Shown one piece after another: positions 49,934 to 58,456 of a stretch of DNA of 64,000 nt. A program made the translations under genes and the position numbers. The stretch spans positions 1,488,001-1,552,000 of the forward strand of contig CP070896.1 of the NCBI GenBank assembly GCA_017084465.1, written 5' to 3'. The stretch is from Lacrimispora xylanisolvens (GTDB taxonomy: Bacteria; Bacillota; Clostridia; Lachnospirales; Lachnospiraceae). The notes below the pieces were generated by a model. The model was not told the DNA's origin. It ran no database searches and saw nothing but the letters and a program-made list of their open reading frames with translations. Position 1 is the stretch's first letter; the number at the start of each line of letters is the position of its first letter.

Positions 49934-50377
49934 ATGGCTAATTATTCAACCGTATACGGATTTGTCGGTTCCGTTAATCCATTTTACACCACAGTATCTG
50001 ACCACAGCTGCGCCTTACTTATTTCTGTCAATACCCAAAGCATGGGGCAGATTAATTTTGTTGTATCTCCCCAAACCTTTGTTTTGGAACAGCACACATT
50101 TGGTCAGGGTGAGCCCATTATCGGCATATATGACACCAGTGTTCCGGTTCCTTTGATCTATCCTCCCCAGTACCAGGCTGTAGTTCTGGCACAAAACAGC
50201 TTCGGCTACCGGGCTGCACTGAATTATTTTGATGAAGATCTGCTAAGTATGGATCAGACAATGAAACTAAACATTCCGTCATATGGAAGCACTCAGGTTC
50301 TTCTCATCAATGGACAAAATTTTTCTTATAATCCAGGAGATCACTATCTTTTATTCTATACATGTCTGATTCCATAA
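49934..50377 (+). CDS. Protein of unknown function between two L,D-transpeptidase genes
   Basis: 147 residues, no signal peptide, rich in beta-strand-forming segments (QINFVVSPQTFVLEQ; PIIGIYDTSVPVPLIYPPQYQAVVLAQ; TQVLLINGQNFSYNPGDHYLLFY). The pattern suggests a compact beta-sandwich. GGAAAG lies about 11 bases before the ATG. It is the only plus-strand gene here. Upstream, CATAAGATA after TTGACTTCC could be a promoter of either sigma-A or a sporulation sigma factor. It may be a spore or surface protein, but that is a guess from style only. Confidence 0.55.
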   Translation: MANYSTVYGFVGSVNPFYTTVSDHSCALLISVNTQSMGQINFVVSPQTFVLEQHTFGQGEPIIGIYDTSVPVPLIYPPQYQAVVLAQNSFGYRAALNYFDEDLLSMDQTMKLNIPSYGSTQVLLINGQNFSYNPGDHYLLFYTCLIP

Positions 50378-50443
50378 AACCTCCAACGGAAGTGACCCCC
50401 CAGAAGATTATCGTATTCTGTAACCCTGATGAGTAAGTGCATG

Positions 50444-50494
50444 AAAAAAGCCGTCTTATCCGCCCATTTACCAGGCTGTAAGACAGCTTTTTTT
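50444..50494. terminator. Bidirectional terminator between the unknown gene and the second L,D-transpeptidase
   Basis: 15-bp stem AAAAAAGCCGTCTTA / TAAGACAGCTTTTTT with one mismatch and A/T tracts on both sides, between convergent genes. Confidence 0.85.
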
Positions 50495-50495
50495 A

Positions 50496-51905
50496 TTAAT
50501 AATGGCAAATAACAGGGATACCTGTATAGATTAAACCATAAAGGGCCTTTGCCTTTTGGGGCGGAAGGTTAATGCAGCCATGACTTCCACCTGTCTGGTA
50601 AATGGTTCCTCCGAATTTGCTTCTCCAGCTGGCATCATGAAAACCGATTCCTCCGTTAAAAGGCATCCAGTAATCCACATGGCTCTCATATTCGTAAGTA
50701 CCATCCGGCTTTTTATCTCCACGAAGCACCCGGTCCGTCTGCTTATAAGCAAGGGTATAGATGCCTTCCGGTGTGGTAAGCTTCTTTGACACATTCCCGG
50801 TTACACAGGGAGAATCCCATACTACACTCCCATTCTGATACAGATACACATGCTGGGCTGCCATGTCCGCTTCCACATAAGTACTGCCCCAGTCCACATT
50901 ACGGTCAGCCGCTGCCAGACTGTACTGGGGAGTCCGCTCCTGACTCTGGCCTGTTTTAATAATAGCCATAAGAGCCTGTGTCTCCGCTTCCTGGTTCATC
51001 CGCCAGCCATATGCACCGGAAAGAGATAAATCCCTTCCATCGGTTGCTTTAAAGGCTCTGGCTTTTCCAGCCGTATCATATTTGGCGGCCAGTGACTGAA
51101 TGTACTCGGCAGCTTTTGTTCCGTTTATATGGATTCCTGCCTGATCTGCACCGTCGATCCAGGTACAAAGCTGTTCTCCGGTCAGTACTTCCGACTGACT
51201 GCCAAATAAATATGTAACTTTCATATCCCTGATCTGATTTAAGGCGGCGCATCTTGCCACCAGCTCTGAATCTGTGGATGTGACGGTCACCGTATCATAA
51301 CAGTTTTTCTCTTCCAGACTGATCTGTCTGTTCTCCTGAGTTAATGCAGCTTTCACCGCCTCATCAAGTTTCTTTCTGTTTACGCTGTTCCCCTGTACCT
51401 CAGCAATGACAGTGAAGGGCTGTCCCTCCTGCCAGGCTGAAATTCTTGCGTTCTGAGTAACCACAATATCCTTGCTGCTGACACAGGCAAGAGAATCCAG
51501 CCGTTCTTTCAGCTTCTCTTCCTGGTAGGTCACCGTACTTTTAAGGACACTGCTGTTGTCGATATCAGGACCTGCCACACGTCCGTTACTATTTTGCTGC
51601 GCCAGTATATTCTGAAGTCCATCGGTAATCACCACCTGATACTGGATATCTGATCCCTTAATCACTTCAGAGGCTCCTCCTTTTGCCTTTATGGTAAGCT
51701 GATACTCTCTTCCATAAAAGCCTTCAATCTGTACCTTTGCCTCCTCTACAGTCATACCTCCCACCAAAACTCCGTTGATCTTTGTTCCGGGCACAAACTT
51801 AGAAGCATCATCTGCCAGTGCAACCACACTTCCTGCCAGCATAAAAACCGCTGTCAGAAAAGCAATTATCCCTACGGTACCTGCATGACTCTGTCTCCTG
51901 CTCAT
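50496..51905 (-). CDS. L,D-transpeptidase, secreted, paralogue of the upstream-numbered enzyme
   Basis: 469 residues. An N-terminal signal peptide or anchor (VGIIAFLTAVFMLAGSVVALA, cleavage plausible before DDASK) is followed by PG_binding_4-like regions (LTIKAKGGASEVIKGSDIQ; VTYLFGSQSEVLTGEQL). The YkuD domain follows with GIGFHDASWRSKFGGTIY and GGSHGCINLPPQKAK (catalytic His/Cys). It lacks the Thr/Pro tail of its paralogue. Expected role: 3-3 peptidoglycan cross-linking. The start has AAAGGAT about 10 bases upstream. Confidence 0.92.
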   Translation of the reverse strand: MSRRQSHAGTVGIIAFLTAVFMLAGSVVALADDASKFVPGTKINGVLVGGMTVEEAKVQIEGFYGREYQLTIKAKGGASEVIKGSDIQYQVVITDGLQNILAQQNSNGRVAGPDIDNSSVLKSTVTYQEEKLKERLDSLACVSSKDIVVTQNARISAWQEGQPFTVIAEVQGNSVNRKKLDEAVKAALTQENRQISLEEKNCYDTVTVTSTDSELVARCAALNQIRDMKVTYLFGSQSEVLTGEQLCTWIDGADQAGIHINGTKAAEYIQSLAAKYDTAGKARAFKATDGRDLSLSGAYGWRMNQEAETQALMAIIKTGQSQERTPQYSLAAADRNVDWGSTYVEADMAAQHVYLYQNGSVVWDSPCVTGNVSKKLTTPEGIYTLAYKQTDRVLRGDKKPDGTYEYESHVDYWMPFNGGIGFHDASWRSKFGGTIYQTGGSHGCINLPPQKAKALYGLIYTGIPVICHY

Positions 51906-52005
51906 TCATTCAAATCCTTTGCTGATTAGTTATTATGGAAAAATATCCCACTTCCTCCTAGGTTAGCACGATTTTATCAGAATAACAAGTATCAAAATCC
52001 ACAAA

Positions 52006-52619
52006 TCATTCCGCCACATATTTCGTCAAATCAGCCCAATGTTCCAATGCAACAGCTCCAATTTCAGGATCGTATAGAATGCCCAGATTCCTTTTTATTT
52101 CTTCATAACAATACTTCAGCGAATATGCATCCCTGTATCCCCTGTCGGAGGTCATGGCATCGATGGAATCACAGATTGAGATAATCCTGGAACCAACAGG
52201 AATTTCATCTCCCTTCAGTCCGTAAGGATAACCCTTTCCATCATATCGTTCATGGTGATGAAGAACAATGTCTTTCAGCTCATTCAAATGACGGGATTTA
52301 CTTATATCTGGGCACCGGTCTGAGGGTGTTTTTTCATGGCAGCCCATTCGTCATGAGATAGTCTGTCCGGTTTATTTAATACCGCATCCGGTACTCCAAT
52401 TTTCCCGATATCGTGCAGATGAGCGGCAATATGAATTCGCTCCGTCTCTTCCCGGTCAAGCTTTAAAAACCCGGAAAGGGCCAGCGCCATATCGCTGACC
52501 CTTTGAGAATGCCCCGCCGTATAGGGATCTTTGGCATCTAATGCGCTGACGATGCATTCAATAATTTCATGATAATCAATGCCGTTCCTGCATAACTCAA
52601 ATCCTGATTCATTTTTCAT
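52006..52619 (-). CDS. HD-GYP domain phosphodiesterase, one frame break
   Basis: Restored length about 204 residues: essentially a bare HD-GYP domain without a receiver or sensor. Motifs are IVSALDAKDPYTAGHSQRV, AAHLHDIGKIGVPDAVLNKP (HD), HHHERYDGKGYPYGLKGDEIP (the GYP region) and DSIDAMTSDRGYR. HD-GYP proteins hydrolyse cyclic di-GMP. The break is near 52303-52307, where one extra T gives GAQILSKSRHLNEL. It follows the Fur-like gene, and a TTAG-N6-CTAA palindrome lies between them. Confidence 0.87.
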
Positions 52620-52641
52620 GCTCTTTTCTACCCGCCTTACT

Positions 52642-52659
52642 GGTTAGCAATAGCTAACT
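52642..52659. promoter_or_regulatory. Palindrome GTTAGC-N4-GCTAAC, candidate iron-regulon operator
   Basis: GGTTAGCAATAGCTAACT lies between the Fur-like gene and the HD-GYP gene. It has the same TTAG-N6-CTAA core and spacing as sites at the feoA promoter and between feoA and feoB. Confidence 0.5.
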
Positions 52660-52664
52660 TGTAA

Positions 52665-53156
52665 TTAATAGCAACCGGCATTCTCACATCCGCAAGGTTT
52701 AATCGAAATTGAAGCGATCTTTTGATCTTCCAGATAGCCGCAAGCGGTTAAACCAGCCCGCACTACGGAATTCCAGTTTTTTGCAGAGAGATGATAAGTG
52801 GTTTCATCATCCAGAACTACCGTACAGGCATCTTCCATGGAGCAGGTGTCAGAGTAAGCGATTTTATACATATTCTTCCTGCTAATGGCTCCGATTTCCT
52901 CTAAAACATTAACCATACGATAGACAGTAGCAGCTCCGATGCTCTCATCCACCCTGGAAGCTTTGTAATAGATTTCTTTACAGCTGGAACATTCGTGCTC
53001 CAGAATAATATCTAAAAGTGTGAGGCGCTGCTTTGTAATTCTGCACCCCTTACCCTTCAGCCGTTCAATAATAAGATCCTTCTGCATCCTGGTTCTATGA
53101 TAGCTTCTGGAATCAGCTACTTTTCTCTTTTCAATCATGTTTGTGTGCATTTCCAT
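52665..53156 (-). CDS. Fur-family regulator with atypical metal-binding region
   Basis: 163 residues. The DNA-binding domain is recognisable (LKGKGCRITKQRLTLLDIILEHECSSCKEIYYKA; AATVYRMVNVLEEIGAI). The second domain, where Fur, PerR and Zur carry an HHHxxxxC-type metal site, is replaced by TYHLSAKNWNSVVRAGLTACGYLED, and the protein ends in a Cys-rich CGCENAGCY. Metal sensing therefore probably differs from classical Fur. GGAGGTG precedes the ATG. Its position beside feo genes suggests it regulates ferrous iron uptake. Confidence 0.8.
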   Translation of the reverse strand: MEMHTNMIEKRKVADSRSYHRTRMQKDLIIERLKGKGCRITKQRLTLLDIILEHECSSCKEIYYKASRVDESIGAATVYRMVNVLEEIGAISRKNMYKIAYSDTCSMEDACTVVLDDETTYHLSAKNWNSVVRAGLTACGYLEDQKIASISIKPCGCENAGCY

Positions 53157-53210
53157 TTTGGCACCTCCATTAAGACGTATAATATAGTACGAAAAACAGA
53201 TACCAGCCGC

Positions 53211-53348
53211 TTAGTGGCAATGTCCGCCACAGTCCTTGCACTGTCCGCCGCACTGAATGGATTTTCCGTTTTTCTTATCCCGAATCATGCTTCTGATAAT
53301 CAGTGCCACCGCTCCGATGACAACTGCTGATACTGCTAATGTTCCCAT
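53211..53348 (-). CDS. FeoB-associated Cys-rich membrane protein
   Basis: 45 residues. One N-terminal membrane helix (LAVSAVVIGAVALIIRSMI) is followed by a short basic linker and a Cys/His-rich tail (CGGQCKDCGGHCH). This is the form of the small proteins that follow feoB in many Clostridia. AGGAGG precedes the ATG. It lies 60 bp after feoB on the same strand. It may bind iron at the inner face of the transporter; the exact role is not known. Confidence 0.88.
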   Translation of the reverse strand: MGTLAVSAVVIGAVALIIRSMIRDKKNGKSIQCGGQCKDCGGHCH

Positions 53349-53408
53349 ATGATACCTCCTGATATCTTGAGCCTGCATAAAACCATGCAGGCTCTTATGA
53401 TTACCGGA

Positions 53409-55590
53409 TTATTTTGCTCCGGCTACACTTGTTAATTTTACTTTAGATTCACTTTTTGCCTTTTCAGGTCTGACAAGCAGATAGATAAAGCCTGCAATCA
53501 GTACAAATGCCACTACAGTAAAGAATCCAAAAGATCCGGTGGTGATTAAAGTTCCTACCTGATAGACACAAAGTGCTACGATATATGCCAGAAGTGTCTG
53601 ATATCCAACTGCAAACCAAAACCATCTGGTGTTATTCATCTCACGTTTGATTGCTCCCATTGCTGCAAAGCATGGTGCGCAGAGAAGATTAAATACAAGG
53701 AAAGAATACGCAGCAACTGCTGTCATACTACCTGCAAGAGTACCCCAGATCTCAGAACCATCTTCTGCAACTTCAGCAAAGCCGTAGAGAATACCAAAGG
53801 TTCCAACTACGTTTTCTTTTGCTACCAGTCCTGTAAGGGCTGCTACTGCAGATTTCCAGTTTCCCCAGCCAAGAGGAATGAAGAGCCAGCTGATTGTACT
53901 TCCCAGCTTAGCCAGGATGCTGTGGTCAAGCTCCATTGCTTCCAGCATTCTAAACTGACCGTCTACCCAGCCAAAATAGGAAGCAAACCATACAACGATA
54001 GTAGATAATAAAATGATTGTTCCTGCTTTCTTAATAAAGGACCAGCCGCGTTCCCACATACTTCTTAAAACATTGGCTACTGTTGGCATATGGTAAGCTG
54101 GGAGCTCCATAACGAAAGGCGCCGGATCACCAGCAAACATTTTGGTCTTTTTAAGATGATACCGGAACAGATAATTGCTGCAATTCCTACGAAATAGGCA
54201 CTTGGTGCAACCCAGGAAGCTCCATCAAAAAGTGCGCCAGCAATCAGTGCAATGATTGGAAGCTTGGCTCCACAGGGAATAAAGGTTGTTGTCATAATTG
54301 TCATCTTACGGTCACGATCATTTTCAATGGTTCGTGATGCCATAATTCCAGGTACGCCGCAGCCGCTGCCGATCAGCATGGGGATAAAAGACTTACCGGA
54401 AAGACCGAATTTACGGAATACGCGGTCCATAATAAAGGCAACACGGGCCATATAACCGCAGCTCTCCAAAAATGCAAGGAAGATAAAAAGTACCAGCATC
54501 TGAGGTACAAAACCAAGAACTGCACCAACACCTGCAATAATTCCGTTAACTAACAGACCCTGGAGCCAGTCTGCGCAGCCAATTGCAGTTAAAAAGCTCT
54601 CAGCCATAACTGGTATGCCAGGAAGCTGAAGACCGAAAATATTCATTTCGTCACCGAAAAGACTGTCATTCACCCAATCAGTTGCCCAGGTTCCCACTGT
54701 TGTAACAGAAGCATAATAGACGATAAACATCACGGCTGCAAAGATGGGCAGTGCCAGAAACCGGTTGGTAACAATCCGGTCGATTTTATCGGAAATCGTA
54801 AGTTTATTTTTCATGCTTCTTGTTAAACACTGATCGATGATAGAAGAGATATATACATAACGTTCATTTGTAATGATACTCTCTGTATCGTCATCCAGTT
54901 CACGCTCAATCCTTGTGATCTCTTCCGTTACATCAGGTACACGCTTCATCTGAGACTGGATCTTTTCATCCTTTTCCAGAAGCTTAATGGCAAAGAAACG
55001 TCTCTGATCCTCGGGAACATCATTTCCAAGTTTGTCTTCGATGGAATCCAGAACTGACTCCACTTCAGCTGCAAATTTATGTACTGGCGGTCTGTTATTC
55101 TTCTGGTTGGCAATCGCCACTGCTTTTTCAGCAGCCTTCTGGATTCCAGTGCCCTTCAGTGCAGAAATTTCCACAACCTCACAGCCAAGCTTTTCGCTTA
55201 ATTTATTTATATGAATTTTATCCCCGCTTTTTTCCACGATATCCATCATGTTAACTGCCATGATAACTGGAATTCCAAGTTCCATAAGCTGGGTGGATAA
55301 ATATAAATTACGTTCTATGTTGGTACCGTCTACGATATTCAAAATCGCATCAGGCCGTTCTCCGATCAGATAATTTCTCGCTACCACTTCTTCCAGTGTG
55401 TAAGGAGAGGGAATAGATACCTGGAAGATCCATGATGATGACGTCTTTATGACCTTTTAGCTTTCCTTCTTTTTTTCTCTACGGTAACGCCTGGCCAGTT
55501 CCCCACAAACTGATTTGATCCCGTCAGTGCATTAAACAACGTCGTCTTTCCGCAGTTGGGATTACCTGCTAATGCAATTTTAATTGACAT
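53409..55590 (-). CDS. feoB: Ferrous iron transporter FeoB, three frame breaks
   Basis: Restored length about 727 residues. The N-terminal G domain has [17 protein letters not shown] (G1), [12 protein letters not shown] (G3), AVNMMDI (G4) and EISALKGTG (G5). The membrane part has [20 protein letters not shown] with the conserved Cys, and [13 protein letters not shown]. It imports Fe2+ and is essential for anaerobic iron uptake. Breaks: T7 at 55470-55476 (coding A7; A6 fits), about 55401-55412 (one base lost; [12 protein letters not shown] fits), and A5 coding run at 54148-54152 (A6 gives [13 protein letters not shown]). The ATG at 55590 has AGAGGTAG upstream. Confidence 0.93.
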
Positions 55591-55632
55591 ACTCTACCTC
55601 TTTCTGCCTGTCAGCAATTGATTTGTCTGGTA

Positions 55633-55648
55633 TTAGTCTCACCTAACT
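55633..55648. promoter_or_regulatory. TTAG-N6-CTAA site between feoA and feoB
   Basis: TTAGTCTCACCTAACT lies in the 73-bp gap between the second feoA gene and feoB, with the same half-sites and spacing as the feoA promoter palindrome. Confidence 0.4.
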
Positions 55649-55663
55649 AATATGTAAAAAAAA

Positions 55664-55882
55664 TTACTCCACAATGATCATTTCTGCATCCGCTTTTCGT
55701 AAAGACAGCTCATACCCTCTGACTGTTACTTCCACCGGATCTCCAAGAGGAGCTACTTTCCTCACAAAAATATCAACACCTTTTGTGATACCCATATCCA
55801 TAATTCTTCTCTTAACAGGGCCTTCTCCGCTTAGCTTGGTTACCTTGACAGTTTTACCGCATGAAATTTCCTTTAATGTCAT
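55664..55882 (-). CDS. feoA: FeoA-domain protein (second copy)
   Basis: 72 residues with the SH3-like FeoA fold: LKEISCGKTVKVTKLSG, VKRRIMDMGITKGV and VRGYELSLRKADAEMIIV. FeoA assists FeoB in Fe2+ uptake from the cytoplasmic side. It is 16 bp after the first feoA gene and 73 bp before feoB. Confidence 0.93.
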   Translation of the reverse strand: MTLKEISCGKTVKVTKLSGEGPVKRRIMDMGITKGVDIFVRKVAPLGDPVEVTVRGYELSLRKADAEMIIVE

Positions 55883-55898
55883 CGTCTTTTCTCCTTTT

Positions 55899-56114
55899 CT
55901 ATCCCACCATGATTTTATTAGCCATATCTTTTCCTATGGCAACTCTGGAATCTTTTACATTAACGATCATGTTTCCGCTTATTTCAGAAACAACAGTCAC
56001 AATTCCGCCGGTAACAAAACCCAGGTTTTCCAGAAAACGTCTTGTCTCTTCTTTGCCGCCGATTTTACGAATTACGTTAGGCTCTCCTGCTTTCACCATT
56101 GTTAAAGGCATCAT
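55899..56114 (-). CDS. feoA: FeoA-domain protein (first copy)
   Basis: 71 residues: MVKAGEPNVIRKIGGKEETRRFLENLGFVTGG and VNVKDSRVAIGKDMANKIMV (in outline). This is a FeoA-like SH3 fold, more divergent than the second copy. Two tandem FeoA proteins before FeoB are common in Clostridia. It is first in the feoA-feoA-feoB operon, behind a promoter carrying a palindromic operator. Confidence 0.9.
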   Translation of the reverse strand: MMPLTMVKAGEPNVIRKIGGKEETRRFLENLGFVTGGIVTVVSEISGNMIVNVKDSRVAIGKDMANKIMVG

Positions 56115-56163
56115 TCATCATCTTCTTTCATTTTATTATTGATAATCATTCCCATTTCTCATC

Positions 56164-56196
56164 AGTTAGTATATTCTAACTTTCGTCAGTTGTCAA
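56164..56196 (-). promoter_or_regulatory. feo operon promoter with palindromic operator over -10
   Basis: Minus strand TTGACA (56191-56196), 17-bp spacer, TATACT (56168-56173). The palindrome AGTTAGTATATTCTAACT (56164-56181, plus strand) covers the -10. A Fur-box-like GATAATCATT also lies at 56141-56150. Confidence 0.75.
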
Positions 56197-56258
56197 TATT
56201 TTTATTGAAAAATTTTCTCATTATGCAAATGTATTTTTTTGCATCCACATTTCATTAT

Positions 56259-56299
56259 AAAAAGCTGCGGCATATAAAACCTTCTGCCTCAGCTTTTTT
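56259..56299 (-). terminator. Terminator of the M13 peptidase gene
   Basis: Stem AAAAAGCTGAGGCA / TGCCGCAGCTTTTT on the minus strand (one mismatch), with a T tract within and after the stem. Confidence 0.8.
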
Positions 56300-56309
56300 A
56301 TCTTGTTTT

Positions 56310-58364
56310 TTACCAGATTTTCACTCTTTTATCAGGAGCCACATACATGGCATCTCCTTCTTTTATATCGGGATAAGCCTTATAAAATGCATCTGTGGCG
56401 CTAAGCACTCCATTGACTCTGACTTTAGCCGGGGAATGGGAATCCGTATTAAGACGGTCAATCATCGCTTCGGGAGTATACTTGGACGCCCAGATTGTTG
56501 CATACTGGCGGAACAATAAATTTAAATCACTGCCCTTTTCACCTGCAATCGCCGTAATGCATGCCATAGACCCCAGATCTGCGATATTTTCATTCAATGT
56601 CTGGGCGCCATTCACTTTTCTTCCCTGAAATCCATCCATTCCGCTGTAGTATTCTTCCACCTGCCTGGCCAGTTCATCAAATTTTTCCCGGTCTTCCTTT
56701 GTCCACCACACATGATAATTTCCATTTTCATCGTAAAGGGAACCAGAGGAATCAAATGCATGGCTCACCTCATGAGCCATTACCATTCCGATTCCGCCTA
56801 AATTGGAGGCGAAATCTCCTTTGGGATCATAAAACGGAGGCTGGAGAATAGCGGCGGGAAACACAATCTCATTGGCCGTGGGGTTGTAATATGCGTTTAC
56901 AGTCTGGGGAGTCATGCCCCACTCCCCTTTGTCCACAGGTTCCTTATATTTCTTCTTATTCACCTCATTCTGTGCTTTTAAGAGAGACAGCATATTATCA
57001 ATTAAGTTTCCTCCCTCTTCTGCTGAAAGCACCCTGGCATTCTTATAATCATTGGGCCATTTATCGGGATACCCCACCTTCAGATTCATATGCTCCAGCT
57101 TTCTTATGGCAGAAGCCTTTGTTTCATCACTCATCCAGGTGAGATTTTCAATCTGCTTTTTATAAGAGGCAAGAATCTGACGGATCATGGACTCAATGTC
57201 TTTTTTATCCGATTTGGAAAAGCATTTCTCAACATAAAGCTTTCCGAATTCAAATCCCAGAGTGTTCTGTGTCAATTCACTTGCCAGTTCATCTGCTTTT
57301 CTTTCTTTGATTCCTTTTCTTAAATTATTCCATTCCAGATTGGTGTCTCTGATTTCGGGTGTCAGACTGGGAGCAAAATCATTAACCAGACAAAATAACG
57401 TATACTGTTTTAAAAGAGGGAGGGTTTCCTGATTTAAATATCCACCGATTTTTTTCATCTGATCTACCTGAACCACAATGTATTGATCCTGTTCATTTAA
57501 GTCTGCTGCTTTTAAAAAGGTCTCCATGGTTCCGTCTGGAAAGAGTTTCTTTAATTCTTCACCGGTATACGGATTATATATAACGTCAGGATCTCCCTGT
57601 TTGCTAAGAGGAAGTGCACTTCCCGCCAGATCCTTCTGTAATTTTAAAATGCCATCTGCAGCCTGATCCGCTTCTTCTTTCTTCATTCCTGTATATTCCA
57701 TAATCTGGGATATATAATTGCGGTAATGGTTCATCAGTTCTTCCTGGTCAGAATCCTCTAAAGTCTCTTTTCCAGGTCCAAGATCTGCGCCGTCAAAATA
57801 CAGGGCGTAGCGGGTAGAATTACTCATATCCTCAGACCACTGGGGCAGAATAATGCTGCTTACCCCCAGATCATTGTAGATTTTCCCTGCCTGTTCCAGA
57901 TACTCCTCAATGGTGGAGGCACGGCTGATCCCGTCCATATAAACAGCAAGTCCCCCAAACCCGGCAGCTCTTCTCCCATCCATATCCATAGCTGTCAGAT
58001 AGAGATCGGCGATTTTCTGTTCCAGAGATCCTTCTTTTTCATTTTTCCTGTTATTCACAGATTCACGAAGTACTTCATTTAGAATTTCATAAGCCTCTCT
58101 GTCCAGCTTGTAAAACTGGCTCCAGCCACTTGCATCTCCTGGAATCCTGGTGTTATTAAGCATCTCCCCGTTGACAAAGTCATAATAATCATCTTCCAGG
58201 CGTATATGGTTTGCTTCCCCTGCAGAGGCCTTTCCGGTTCCACTGGCGGGCTTTGCCTGGGTCTGTTCTTCTTCCGGTTTCGGGCCTGTTTTACTTTTAC
58301 AACCGGTAAACGCCAGTGTCATAATTATCATCGCCGATAGTATTGTGAAAAAAACTTTTTTCAT
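56310..58364 (-). CDS. M13 family (neprilysin-like) metallopeptidase lipoprotein
   Basis: About 684 residues from the ATG at 58364, which has GGAGAGG upstream; the earlier codon at 58436 is unlikely. The N-terminus is a lipoprotein signal (KKVFFTILSAMIIMTLAFTGC, lipobox LAFTGC, Cys 21). The long helical M13 N domain is followed by VNAYYNPTANEIVFPAAIL, the zinc site MAHEVSHAFD and the third ligand in NENIADLGS, then the C-terminal RVNG and SATDAFYKAYPD segments. The enzyme would cleave short peptides outside the membrane. Single gene between feo and rpsA. Confidence 0.93.
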   Translation of the reverse strand: MKKVFFTILSAMIIMTLAFTGCKSKTGPKPEEEQTQAKPASGTGKASAGEANHIRLEDDYYDFVNGEMLNNTRIPGDASGWSQFYKLDREAYEILNEVLRESVNNRKNEKEGSLEQKIADLYLTAMDMDGRRAAGFGGLAVYMDGISRASTIEEYLEQAGKIYNDLGVSSIILPQWSEDMSNSTRYALYFDGADLGPGKETLEDSDQEELMNHYRNYISQIMEYTGMKKEEADQAADGILKLQKDLAGSALPLSKQGDPDVIYNPYTGEELKKLFPDGTMETFLKAADLNEQDQYIVVQVDQMKKIGGYLNQETLPLLKQYTLFCLVNDFAPSLTPEIRDTNLEWNNLRKGIKERKADELASELTQNTLGFEFGKLYVEKCFSKSDKKDIESMIRQILASYKKQIENLTWMSDETKASAIRKLEHMNLKVGYPDKWPNDYKNARVLSAEEGGNLIDNMLSLLKAQNEVNKKKYKEPVDKGEWGMTPQTVNAYYNPTANEIVFPAAILQPPFYDPKGDFASNLGGIGMVMAHEVSHAFDSSGSLYDENGNYHVWWTKEDREKFDELARQVEEYYSGMDGFQGRKVNGAQTLNENIADLGSMACITAIAGEKGSDLNLLFRQYATIWASKYTPEAMIDRLNTDSHSPAKVRVNGVLSATDAFYKAYPDIKEGDAMYVAPDKRVKIW

Positions 58365-58404
58365 GAAATCTACCTCTCCTTGCCAAACATAATATTTTTT
58401 GTAC

Positions 58405-58433
58405 GAAAAAAGGAAGCGGATTTCTCCACTTCC
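58405..58433 (-). terminator. Terminator of the cmk-ispH-rpsA operon
   Basis: 9-bp stem GGAAGTGGA / TCCGCTTCC (one G-U) with loop GAAA, followed by T6 on the minus strand, 24 bp after the rpsA stop. Confidence 0.85.
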
Positions 58434-58456
58434 CATCTGCTCATACTTTATTATGC

